From: Sinomicrobium pectinilyticum
GTDB lineage: Bacteria; Bacteroidota; Bacteroidia; Flavobacteriales; Flavobacteriaceae
Direction: 5' to 3'
Length of the DNA: 64,000 nt
Assembly (NCBI RefSeq): GCF_003725735.1
Contig: NZ_RJTM01000094.1
Location: 1 to 64,000, forward strand
Shown: piece by piece, positions 6,903 through 14,555 of the stretch
Position numbering within the stretch: position 1 is the stretch's first letter
How the letters are laid out: each line of letters begins with the position of its first letter
Notes under the pieces: generated by a model
What the model saw: the letters and a program-made list of their open reading frames with translations, nothing else
The model's database searches: none
What the model was told of the DNA's origin: nothing
Position numbers and translations under genes: made by a program

Positions 6903-8042
6903 ATGGCTCCGCGAATAAAAAGATTGTGCCTGGAATTGTTTATTTTACTACCCGGTATATTTTTCGGGCAGGAATACGTGCAAACTCCGGATGTACACAT
7001 AAAACATCTGCCGGAAATTGTCACCATAAACGGAAAACCCACGGTTTATTACGAACTGCACATTGCCAATTTCTCTGACACCCCCGTTAAATTTACCCGG
7101 CTGGATGTACAGGGGTTACCGGACAGCATTCCCGTTTTTTCCGTCACCGGTGATGAGTGGCAGTTTCGACACAAAGCAGCAGGCACGGAAAAACCACTTC
7201 CAGACAATGTCTTACCGCCGGGAGGAGCCAGTGTTATTTTTATGGAATTTACCCTCCCCCCCGCCACAAAAGACAAAACACTTGTACACCACCTTCAGTT
7301 TATACATCCGGAGAATGCCGAAATCAAAACGGTTTCTTTCGCAGGACCAGTCCTTGAACCGCACAAAACCACGGTGGTTCTCGGTCCACCGCTACGTGAC
7401 GGTCCCTGGACCGCGATCTATAGTCCGGACTGGGAACGCGGGCACCGCAGGGTGTTCTATACCGAAGGAGGAAAAGTGCGGATACCCGGGCGTTTTGCCA
7501 TTGACTTTATGCAAACGGACAGTAAAGGCAAACTTGCAAAAGGCGATGAAGACCTGGTTAAAAACCGGTACGGATATGGCGCTGATATACTCGCCGTTGC
7601 AGACGGTACGGTAGCATCGGCCAGGGATGACTTTATGGAAAGTGCTACCATTTCAGGGCATCCCCGATACCCTTCGGGAAAGGCTACCGGGAATTATGTA
7701 TCCCTGAAGATCAGCGGGGACCGTTATGTATTCTATGAACACCTGAAGCCGGGAAGTATCCGGGTAAGGCCGGGACAAAAAGTTAAAAAAGGTGAAGTTA
7801 TTGCTTCACTCGGTTTTACCGGACAGTCCACCGATCCCCACCTGCACCTGCATGTAGCCGATTCCGATTCCCCGCTCGGTGCGGAAGGTCTCCCCTTCCT
7901 GTTTGAACAGTTCACCCTTCTCGGCTCTTATAAAGATTTTTCCCGTTTCGGAGAAATGCCCTGGACCCCGGTAAACAGAGATTCCGGACAGGAAAAACAC
8001 CGGGAAAGGCCGGCACCCAATACCGTTATCAGGTTCCATTGA
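6903..8042 (+). CDS. Secreted M23-family (LytM-type) peptidase
   Basis: The start at 6903 is chosen over an in-frame ATG at 6771, because MAPRIKRLCLELFILLPGIFFGQ is a signal peptide and the earlier start overlaps the preceding gene. The protein has 379 residues. After a beta-rich N-terminal half, the C-terminal half carries the M23 hallmarks: YGADILAVADGTVASA, GNYVSLKI, VRPGQKVKKGEVIASLGFTG and the HLHLH metal/catalytic motif at about 313-317. The usual first zinc ligand motif HxxxD appears here as RFAID, so the histidine is replaced or comes from elsewhere, as in some divergent M23 groups. Expected to act on peptidoglycan cross-links in the periplasm, or be a regulatory relative if zinc binding is lost. 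Confidence 0.82.
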   Translation: MAPRIKRLCLELFILLPGIFFGQEYVQTPDVHIKHLPEIVTINGKPTVYYELHIANFSDTPVKFTRLDVQGLPDSIPVFSVTGDEWQFRHKAAGTEKPLPDNVLPPGGASVIFMEFTLPPATKDKTLVHHLQFIHPENAEIKTVSFAGPVLEPHKTTVVLGPPLRDGPWTAIYSPDWERGHRRVFYTEGGKVRIPGRFAIDFMQTDSKGKLAKGDEDLVKNRYGYGADILAVADGTVASARDDFMESATISGHPRYPSGKATGNYVSLKISGDRYVFYEHLKPGSIRVRPGQKVKKGEVIASLGFTGQSTDPHLHLHVADSDSPLGAEGLPFLFEQFTLLGSYKDFSRFGEMPWTPVNRDSGQEKHRERPAPNTVIRFH

Positions 8043-8116
8043 AAACACGGAAATTTCCGGATGTAAAACCAATTTACTAACTTTAAGGGCATTAAACCAA
8101 CCTGTATCACACCTCC

Positions 8117-8815
8117 ATGGATCAATACATCTATCTCTTCATTTCCGTGTTTTTATGTGTGCCCTGGATTGTTTTCTTTTGTTCCAGGCCAGATTTGAGA
8201 AGAAAAATATTAAAAACAAGTATAATCGGTGGCCTTGCGGGACTGGCCGCAGAGTTCTGGTATTTTCGCGACTACTGGCGCCCTCCTTCCTCCGTGGGAC
8301 TGGCTACCGTGTCACCGGAAGATTTTCTGTTCGGATTCTTTATTACGGGTCTGGCCGTATCGGTATATGATGTGGTTTTCCGGAAAAGCATTTCCAACGG
8401 GGAACAACGTAGGAAAAGACACTTTGCCTTCCTTTTTCTCACGGGGATCGGGGCGCTTTTCCTTTTGAGTAACTGGCTGGGGTTCTATTCTATTTTTGTC
8501 AGTTCCGTTGCCTTTATCATTTTTTCAATAATAATGGCCTCTATCCGGAAAGACCTGTGGATCCCCCTACTGGGCTCCGGAATACTCACCCTGCTGCTCA
8601 TCATTCCGGGTTATACGGTACTTTTTAACCTCATATCGCCTACCTACTGGGATCTGTACGGGCTCCTCTCCGGCACTCCCTACGGGGCTACCGTACTCGG
8701 AAACATCCCGTTAACCGAACTGCTGTGGTATTTCTCCTGGGGATGTATGGCAGGCATAGCCTACGATTTTGCTTCCGGGAAAAAGAAAACTACGGCGCTC
8801 AATACGGGAAAATAG
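8117..8815 (+). CDS. Polytopic inner-membrane protein, possibly lycopene-cyclase-domain-like
   Basis: The protein has 232 residues with about seven hydrophobic segments, the first at residues 4-22. Two short motifs at the ends of membrane segments, SPEDFLFGFFITG and IPLTELLWYFSWG, resemble the P-x-E-[ED]-F/L repeats of the heterodimeric (CrtYc/CrtYd-type) lycopene cyclase domain, also seen in many uncharacterised membrane proteins. No carotenoid genes lie nearby, so a cyclase role is not supported by context. The family assignment is tentative; the membrane topology is clear from composition. Confidence 0.6.
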   Translation: MDQYIYLFISVFLCVPWIVFFCSRPDLRRKILKTSIIGGLAGLAAEFWYFRDYWRPPSSVGLATVSPEDFLFGFFITGLAVSVYDVVFRKSISNGEQRRKRHFAFLFLTGIGALFLLSNWLGFYSIFVSSVAFIIFSIIMASIRKDLWIPLLGSGILTLLLIIPGYTVLFNLISPTYWDLYGLLSGTPYGATVLGNIPLTELLWYFSWGCMAGIAYDFASGKKKTTALNTGK

Positions 8816-8938
8816 CATTGTGCTTTCTCATATACGGGCTTTATCTGAATTAAAAACGTCAGAAGAAAATACGAGTTACGGATTTTATTTCTAATTTTAA
8901 CTCATCCGATCGATATATTTTTCTTAACAAACCTGAAA

Positions 8939-10240
8939 ATGATCCCTACACGTTCCGTATATAAGGCAATCATAAGCCTTTCCCTCCTTCTCACCGCAAT
9001 AGTAAACGGCCAGGCAGATCAGCCGGGTAACGAAGACCTCTATCTCCAAATCGACTCCCTGATCAATGCAAAGGACTATTTCCGTGCCCGTGAAATATAC
9101 TCGGAGAACGCTGATCGCCTCTCCGAACTCCACAGGCTGAAGGCCGGTGTTTTTCTGAACAATGTTTTTAACCGTCCGGATTCATCCATCCAAAAGATGA
9201 ACCTGCTCCTGGAAAAACACGCTTCGGAAATATCAGACAGCCTTAAATTCAGGATACTTTCCATAGGTCATGTCAATTATTCCAAATTATACGATTATAA
9301 AAAAGCAAAAGAAACGCTTTCCCTTTTGCTTTCGGAATATACAGACCGCATGACAGACGAAGAAGAGGAGGATTATGGAAATTCCCTGGCCATCTGGTCA
9401 GCGCTGGAAGAGCAGCCAAAACAGAAAATCGAAATAAACAGCACCGTGAACCTGAAGATTTCCCGGGACAAGGCACAACTGCAGAACCTGTTGGTTTCCC
9501 TGGGTCCCGAAGAACAGTATTTTGTTTTTGACACCGGGGCCAACCTCTCTACCATAACCGAAACGGCTGCCAAACGCTTCGGCCTGAAACTACTTGATGG
9601 CACCATAAATGTAGATGCTATTACCGGGCACCAGATCAAGTCAAGGATCGCCATAGCCCCGAAACTGCATCTTGGAAGCCTGACGGTCCGCAACGCGGTT
9701 TTTCTGGTATTCCCGGACGAGGCCCTTGCCTTCCCGCAGATAGACTACCAGATACATGGCATCATAGGATTCCCTGTCATCGAAGGCATGAAAGAAATAC
9801 AGATTACCCGGGACGACAGGTTTATCGTGCCCCTGGAACAAACTTCCGGTGAAGAAAGAAACCTTGCCATAGATTTTCTCACCCCGCTCATTTACCTGAA
9901 AGACAAGACGGGCGCAGGTACCTATACTTTGGATACCGGGGCTATGAGCAGTATGTTATACAGTACATATTATTCAAAAAATGAGAAACAGCTGAAAGAG
10001 ACCTATAAAGAAACGGATGTTACGATAGGCGGAGCAGGAGGTCTTATAACCAAAAAGGGAATGTATATCACCTTTTCCCCGGAAGTCGGCAATAAGCAGG
10101 TTGCCATAGACTCGATTATTGTTCTGAAAGAAGCCCTGAAACCGGATAACCACTACCTCGGCAACATAGGTCAGGACCTTATCGGAAAGTTTGAGAAAGT
10201 GACCTTTAACTTTAATGATATGTTCATACGTTTCGACTAA
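8939..10240 (+). CDS. Secreted retropepsin/pepsin-like aspartic protease with two DTG motifs
   Basis: The protein has 433 residues. Residues 1-25 form a signal peptide (IISLSLLLTAIVNGQ). Residues about 30-160 are helical and TPR-like (RAREIYSENADRL, AKETLSLLLSEY). The protease part contains two active-site motifs, FVFDTGANLST (DTG at 198-200) and YTLDTGAMSSM (DTG at 332-334), with an IHGIIGFPVIEG strand-turn after the first. Two catalytic Asp motifs in one chain suggest a two-lobed, pepsin-like arrangement built from retropepsin-like halves, unlike single-DTG bacterial retropepsins. Probably periplasmic or surface-associated. It is convergent with the sigma/TPR operon, 25 bp away. Substrate unknown. 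Confidence 0.8.
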   Translation: MIPTRSVYKAIISLSLLLTAIVNGQADQPGNEDLYLQIDSLINAKDYFRAREIYSENADRLSELHRLKAGVFLNNVFNRPDSSIQKMNLLLEKHASEISDSLKFRILSIGHVNYSKLYDYKKAKETLSLLLSEYTDRMTDEEEEDYGNSLAIWSALEEQPKQKIEINSTVNLKISRDKAQLQNLLVSLGPEEQYFVFDTGANLSTITETAAKRFGLKLLDGTINVDAITGHQIKSRIAIAPKLHLGSLTVRNAVFLVFPDEALAFPQIDYQIHGIIGFPVIEGMKEIQITRDDRFIVPLEQTSGEERNLAIDFLTPLIYLKDKTGAGTYTLDTGAMSSMLYSTYYSKNEKQLKETYKETDVTIGGAGGLITKKGMYITFSPEVGNKQVAIDSIIVLKEALKPDNHYLGNIGQDLIGKFEKVTFNFNDMFIRFD

Positions 10241-10265
10241 CCGAAACGCCGTGGCTCTTTGTTCG

Positions 10266-11006
10266 CTATTCCGGCAGTTTTTTCAGCAGTTTTTGTGCCT
10301 GGGCGTACCTGTCATCACCTTCCGGAATCTGTTCCAGGAGTCCCGCACTGGCCTTATAATCTTTTTGCCTGAGTTTGCTCAATGCCCCATACCATATGGC
10401 CTCTGTGCGGAATACCGAACGCGAAGCCATCAATGCGGAAAACCCGGTATCTGCTTCTTCATACCTGCCCAGTTCTACAAGGGATACGGCATAGTAGAAC
10501 GATATTTCCGCATTGGTCCTGTCCGCTTTCAGTATGTCTTCAAACAAGACCGATGCTTTTCCGTAATCTCCTTCGTTAAAAGCAGTTTCCGCCTGCTTCA
10601 ATAAGGTATTCTCCCCTCCCCTTACCGTAAGGCTCAACTGTGGGTAATCCGCATAATCCTCATAAACGGGCATACCTGTCCTTCGGAAAAAGAAAATCCC
10701 CAGTATTACCAGTATACTCGCAGCCACAGCTATCTGCCAGGGCCTCAGCTTACGTATACCCTTGCTGGGTTCCGTATCTTTACGAAAGTATTCTTTTGAT
10801 ATAGCCGATATCTTATCCCGGAAGGCCTCCGTATCTTCCGTTTTGCCGAAAGTACGGTCGAGGTAGACCGATGCTTCCTTATACACCGTGAAAGATTCCT
10901 TTAATTCATCGTCATATTGCAAACGCTCTTCCAGTTTCTGCTTTTCCTCCTCGGAAAGTGTACCGGAAACATAGTCCTCAAATAAAATGTAGTCTTGCTC
11001 TTCCAT
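10266..11006 (-). CDS. Single-pass membrane TPR protein, probable anti-sigma partner of the adjacent ECF sigma factor
   Basis: The protein has 246 residues. The cytoplasmic N-terminus (LFEDYVSGTLSEEEKQKLEERL) resembles the helical sigma-binding start of FecR-like and other anti-sigma proteins, without a zinc CHCC motif. One membrane segment spans residues 91-107 (QIAVAASILVILGIFFF). The C-terminal half (about 131-246) holds TPR-like repeats (LLKQAETAFNEGDYGKASVL, SFYYAVSLVELGRYEEAD) and would face the periplasm. Its start codon lies 2 nt after the sigma factor stop, so the two are translationally coupled. Role as anti-sigma is inferred from architecture and coupling; a TPR adaptor that senses envelope state is the alternative. 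Confidence 0.72.
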   Translation of the reverse strand: MEEQDYILFEDYVSGTLSEEEKQKLEERLQYDDELKESFTVYKEASVYLDRTFGKTEDTEAFRDKISAISKEYFRKDTEPSKGIRKLRPWQIAVAASILVILGIFFFRRTGMPVYEDYADYPQLSLTVRGGENTLLKQAETAFNEGDYGKASVLFEDILKADRTNAEISFYYAVSLVELGRYEEADTGFSALMASRSVFRTEAIWYGALSKLRQKDYKASAGLLEQIPEGDDRYAQAQKLLKKLPE

Positions 11007-11008
11007 CG

Positions 11009-11593
11009 TCAGGAGGATTTTATTTTTTCATATTCGGGTGACCGGCGGATCATTTCGGTTAGCTTTCCGATGCAAAGTGATTTCTTCTTTCGGGCGTAAG
11101 CATAGGTTATACTCAGTGCTTCCGCTACCTCTTCCATCGATTTTAAACGGAAAGATGTTTGCAGCAACTCCCTGCACACCTTACCGAGACGATTAAACAT
11201 TACGGTGAAAAGCTCTTCTTTTTCACTGAAAATATCTGCTTCCATAACCAGTTCTTCCGCACCTTCGTCCTTATATACGTTTTCATCACCTGTTGTTACC
11301 TCCCTCCCGGAAGATTTTTTTAACTGGTTCAGCCATTTCCTTTTGCATAGCAGAAAAAAATAAGCATCGAACGGGCAACTAAGTTGCAGGCCTTTATCCC
11401 TCGCCTGGTTGTAAATAATAACCAACACCTCCTGGATAATATCTTCCGCATCATTGCTATTTCCGCTGTTGTTACGGATGTAATGCACCACTTTGGGTAC
11501 AAACCTGTCATAAATAGACTTTATAACCAATGCATTGTGTTGCAACAGACCGTCTACATACTTCTGGTCTTCATGTATTTTACTTTCCGCCAT
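11009..11593 (-). CDS. ECF-type sigma-70 family RNA polymerase sigma factor
   Basis: The protein has 194 residues. Region 2 is visible as IYDRFVPKVVHYIRNNSG followed by NDAEDIIQEVLVIIYNQA and FDAYFFLLCKRKWLNQLKK. Region 4 is RLGKVCRELLQTSFRLKSMEEVAEALSITYAYARKKKSLCIGKL as a helix-turn-helix. It differs from the PUL-type sigma factor at 54438-55043 in sequence and in its partner, which is a TPR membrane protein and not FecR. It is the first gene of a two-gene minus-strand operon, divergent from the small secreted protein at 11733 and the lipoprotein/CHAT series. Those divergent genes are plausible targets (inference). Confidence 0.9.
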   Translation of the reverse strand: MAESKIHEDQKYVDGLLQHNALVIKSIYDRFVPKVVHYIRNNSGNSNDAEDIIQEVLVIIYNQARDKGLQLSCPFDAYFFLLCKRKWLNQLKKSSGREVTTGDENVYKDEGAEELVMEADIFSEKEELFTVMFNRLGKVCRELLQTSFRLKSMEEVAEALSITYAYARKKKSLCIGKLTEMIRRSPEYEKIKSS

Positions 11594-11732
11594 ACCAACA
11601 GAATTACCGAACTAAAATAAAAAAGTTTTCGCAGAGGGGTAACAAAATAACGGGCTATTTGATATAAAGATGAAACAGAGAAAGAGTTTCACTCAAAAAA
11701 AAGAAATTATCAAAACCCAAAAACAGTACGTT

Positions 11733-12176
11733 ATGAGAAATTCAGTTTTAATTATCGCAATCGCAGTATTTACTTTTTTGAATGTAAATGCCGCAAATAA
11801 AAAAATGACCTTAAGCACTTCAGCCGAAGTTGCGGAAATCATAAAAGACCATATTACAAAAGTTTATGATTGGTCTGTAAAAACAGATAAAGGTGTGTAT
11901 AAAGGAACTTCACCAAATACGGAACATGCCAACACTATGATAGCCATGGTAAGCCGGGGAGAGTTTGTAATAGAAAAGGAAATAGTAAGCTTTTATGTGC
12001 CGGAAAACGAAGCAAAAAACAATGAAAAGAGAAATTATTTCTGGGAAGTTGAAACAGCTACCGGATATGCAAAAGGTTATGCTTCAACCGAAGATTACGC
12101 TCATAAAATGATTGCTCTCGTCGCTTCCGGTGAAGTCATTATGTCAAAAATGATTTTCAGCCAGCCGAGACAATAA
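11733..12176 (+). CDS. Small secreted protein made of two repeats
   Basis: The start is set at 11733 (MRNSVLIIAIAVFTFLNVNA, a signal peptide of 20 residues) and not at the upstream in-frame ATG at 11670, which would add a lysine-rich, signal-less extension. The protein has 147 residues. Residues 46-89 and 103-146 are an internal duplication: WSVKTDKGVYKGTS with HANTMIAMVSRGEFVIEKEI, and WEVETATGYAKGYAS with YAHKMIALVASGEVIMSKMI. The repeat has a strand-loop-helix-strand look. I do not recognise the family. It is divergent from the ECF sigma operon and 67 nt upstream of the first ZU5-like lipoprotein. Confidence 0.7.
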   Translation: MRNSVLIIAIAVFTFLNVNAANKKMTLSTSAEVAEIIKDHITKVYDWSVKTDKGVYKGTSPNTEHANTMIAMVSRGEFVIEKEIVSFYVPENEAKNNEKRNYFWEVETATGYAKGYASTEDYAHKMIALVASGEVIMSKMIFSQPRQ

Positions 12177-12243
12177 CCTCCGAAGATCACCGAGTTTAAA
12201 AATCCTATAAGAAAATAAAATATTAATCCAAAAAGAAGAAATC

Positions 12244-13233
12244 ATGAAAAATGTAAAAACACCATTGGCCATCTTAGTTCTGTCAGCACTTCTGTTCACA
12301 GGTTGTTTAAGTGATGACGAAGGGATCACCCCCATAGAAGAACCCCCATTCGATCCTCCGACAGCCGAGGCGTTTAACAGTTTGAGGGACGCTGCCCTGC
12401 AAGACCGGTTACAGACTGCCCAGTTCAATGCGGAAGACGGTATTACTTTCACTTCGGAAAACGGGGTAACCCTGAATATATTCCCCGGATGCCTTACGCT
12501 CGACGGGGATGCGGTTACCGGCGAAGTAGACCTGGAATTTATGGAATTTTTCGAAAAGGAAAATATGCTCCCGGCCAACAAGCCTACTATGGGACTCACT
12601 CCGGAAGGTGACAAAACGCTTCTTATATCCGGAGGAGAATTCTATGTAAATGTCACCCAAAACGGGGAAGCACTGGAATCCGGCTGCAACATGCAAATGA
12701 CAATCCCGGCAGACCTGACCGGAGGGCCGGACCAGGATATGACCCTTTGGACAGGGATCATAGACAATGACGGTAACCTGGTATGGGACGAAGAGGAAGA
12801 GAATGATAACGGACAGGAAAACGGTGTATTTGCAGAAGGCGACCAGTATTTTGCATTCTTCGGCGAATTCGGCTGGACCAATGTAGACCGCTTCTACAAT
12901 GACCCAAGGCCCAAAACCACATTGCAGGTACAGGTCCCCGAAGGCTTTACCAACGAAAATTGTGCCGTATACCTCTCTTATGACGGCGAGGGAAATGCCC
13001 TGGCCCTGTTGGACACTTTCGATGCCAATACGGGTACTTTTTCAGAACATTACGGACAGATCCCGGTAGGGTTGGAAATGCACGTCATCTTTGTTACCGA
13101 GGAAGACGGTCAGTGGCGATACGCTATCCGGGGAGTTACCGTGGCCGAGAACGACATTTACACGTTTACGCTCGAAGACACGACCACGGGCAGCGAAGAA
13201 GACCTGGTCGATGCCATAAGCGCACTGCCGTAA
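12244..13233 (+). CDS. ZU5-like lipoprotein, copy 1
   Basis: The protein has 329 residues. The signal peptide ends with lipobox LFTGC (Cys21) followed by acidic residues, which favours surface or outer-membrane sorting. A beta-rich core at about 55-135 has a ZU5-like pattern (ITFTSENGVTLNIFPGCL, EVDLEFMEFFEKENMLPANKPTMG, ISGGEFYVNVTQNGE). The second half includes FFGEFGWTNVDRFYNDPRPKT and closes with IRGVTVAENDIYTF. It is a paralogue of 13429-14394, sharing NKPTMG/NKPSMG and FGWTNVDR/GNGWKGIA blocks at the same spacing. A strong terminator follows at 13267, so this gene ends its own transcript. Function unknown; ZU5 domains elsewhere mediate protein contacts and self-cleavage. Confidence 0.72.
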   Translation: MKNVKTPLAILVLSALLFTGCLSDDEGITPIEEPPFDPPTAEAFNSLRDAALQDRLQTAQFNAEDGITFTSENGVTLNIFPGCLTLDGDAVTGEVDLEFMEFFEKENMLPANKPTMGLTPEGDKTLLISGGEFYVNVTQNGEALESGCNMQMTIPADLTGGPDQDMTLWTGIIDNDGNLVWDEEEENDNGQENGVFAEGDQYFAFFGEFGWTNVDRFYNDPRPKTTLQVQVPEGFTNENCAVYLSYDGEGNALALLDTFDANTGTFSEHYGQIPVGLEMHVIFVTEEDGQWRYAIRGVTVAENDIYTFTLEDTTTGSEEDLVDAISALP

Positions 13234-13266
13234 AAATATATCTGGTTTTTTAGGTTTGTTCATGCA

Positions 13267-13310
13267 GAAATCCCGCCCTGGCCGATCACAGGTTGCGGGA
13301 TTTCCTTTTT
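13267..13310 (+). terminator. Intrinsic terminator after ZU5-like lipoprotein copy 1
   Basis: A perfect 10-bp stem GAAATCCCGC (13267-13276) pairs with GCGGGATTTC (13295-13304), with a smaller CCTG/CAGG helix in the loop. CTTTTT follows directly. Confidence 0.85.
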
Positions 13311-13428
13311 ATCGCAACACCTCATGCCCCAATCACTTTCATATTTACCGCCCGTTTATCTGTTTTATCTCATTCCGGATACAAACTTTTTCGCTACATT
13401 TGAGAAACCAGCCAAAACCACCGATGTT

Positions 13429-14394
13429 ATGAAATTCGCATCATTTCTGCATTTTTTTTCGTTGTTCCTGCTGTTATCCGGCTGTAACCGGGACACCTGT
13501 TGCGACGAGCCCCTGCAGGAAATGAACTTCGAAGCTCCGGCGCCACAGGAATTCATTAACCTGCAGGAAACCGCCCGGGAAACGCTTTCCACTAATATAA
13601 TCTTTCAGGCAGAACAGGGACTGGAACATACTTCCGACAACGGTATGATGATCATCATACCCCAGGGCTGCTTTACCTCTGCAGATGGCCAGCTCATCGA
13701 TGGAGATATAACCCTGGAATTCATCGAATTGTATGACCGGAACGATATGCTGGTTACCAACAAGCCTTCTATGGGGCAGATAACCGAACAAATAAGATCG
13801 CTTCTCATAGGCGAAAGATTCTTTTATCTCAACCTTACCCGGGACGGACAACAGATAGTAAGTGACTGTGGAATACAGATACGAGTTCCCATTTCCCAAA
13901 CCGGGGATGCTGCAGAGGATATGTTCCTTTGGGAAGGTATGGAAAATGAAAACGACAGTTTCTTCTGGAATGTGTATACGGAAGGTGAGTTTTTTACGGA
14001 AAACGGTTATTATGTAACCTATGTTTCCGGTAACGGATGGAAAGGCATCGCCCATGCAGCAAACTACCCCGGAGAAAAAGCGGGTATACAGGTATTGGCA
14101 AGCGATGGGTATAATGGTGAAAATGCTGCCGTTTACCTGGCTTATGCCGATGAAAAACATGCGATTGCACAACTTTACTGGGACAACAAAACATCTATGT
14201 TTACAGATCCTTACCGGCAATTTTCCCCGAACCTGGACATACACCTGTTGTTTATTTCCGCAGAAGGTGAACAATGGCGCTATGCCGTAAAAAGCATAAC
14301 TGCAGAAGCAGATAAGATATATACCATAGCCCATAGCGAAACAAGCACGGCAACCCTCACAGAACTGCTGTCGGTTATAGCCAAGCTCCCCTAA
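13429..14394 (+). CDS. ZU5-like lipoprotein, copy 2
   Basis: The start is placed at 13429 because MKFASFLHFFSLFLLLSGC gives a proper lipoprotein signal (Cys19); an in-frame ATG at 13324 would add 35 residues that break the signal. The protein has 321 residues and is parallel to copy 1 throughout: LEHTSDNGMMIIIPQGCF, DITLEFIELYDRNDMLVTNKPSMG, FYLNLTRDGQQ, ISAEGEQWRYAVKSITAEADKIYTI. Copy 1 has the matching VTEEDGQWRYAIRGVTVAENDIYTF. The two copies are clearly diverged, so the duplication is old or under divergent selection. Lies between the terminator of copy 1 and the PKD/CHAT pair. Confidence 0.72.
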   Translation: MKFASFLHFFSLFLLLSGCNRDTCCDEPLQEMNFEAPAPQEFINLQETARETLSTNIIFQAEQGLEHTSDNGMMIIIPQGCFTSADGQLIDGDITLEFIELYDRNDMLVTNKPSMGQITEQIRSLLIGERFFYLNLTRDGQQIVSDCGIQIRVPISQTGDAAEDMFLWEGMENENDSFFWNVYTEGEFFTENGYYVTYVSGNGWKGIAHAANYPGEKAGIQVLASDGYNGENAAVYLAYADEKHAIAQLYWDNKTSMFTDPYRQFSPNLDIHLLFISAEGEQWRYAVKSITAEADKIYTIAHSETSTATLTELLSVIAKLP

Positions 14395-14555
14395 CCTACT
14401 TTTGTTTTCCGGGTACAAAAAAATAAGACAATAAAGGGTAACAATTAAATCGTCTTCCGGATATAATTATAAAGAATATGATATAACAGCCCTGAAAAAG
14501 GCTTTATAAAAAGGAAAGCCTGGTTTTTAACATCTTTTATAAATGAAATAATCAT

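Noticed and set aside
8117-8815. Functional lycopene cyclase
   Set aside because: Only short P-x-E-like motifs match; no carotenoid biosynthesis genes are near and the second motif lacks the paired acidic residues.
10241-10265. Shared bidirectional terminator between the convergent aspartic protease and TPR genes
   Set aside because: The gap is only 25 bp and holds no stem with a T-run on either strand.
13474-14418. 314-codon minus-strand frame
   Set aside because: Antisense to the second ZU5-like lipoprotein; no domain, and its composition is that expected from the opposite strand of a gene.
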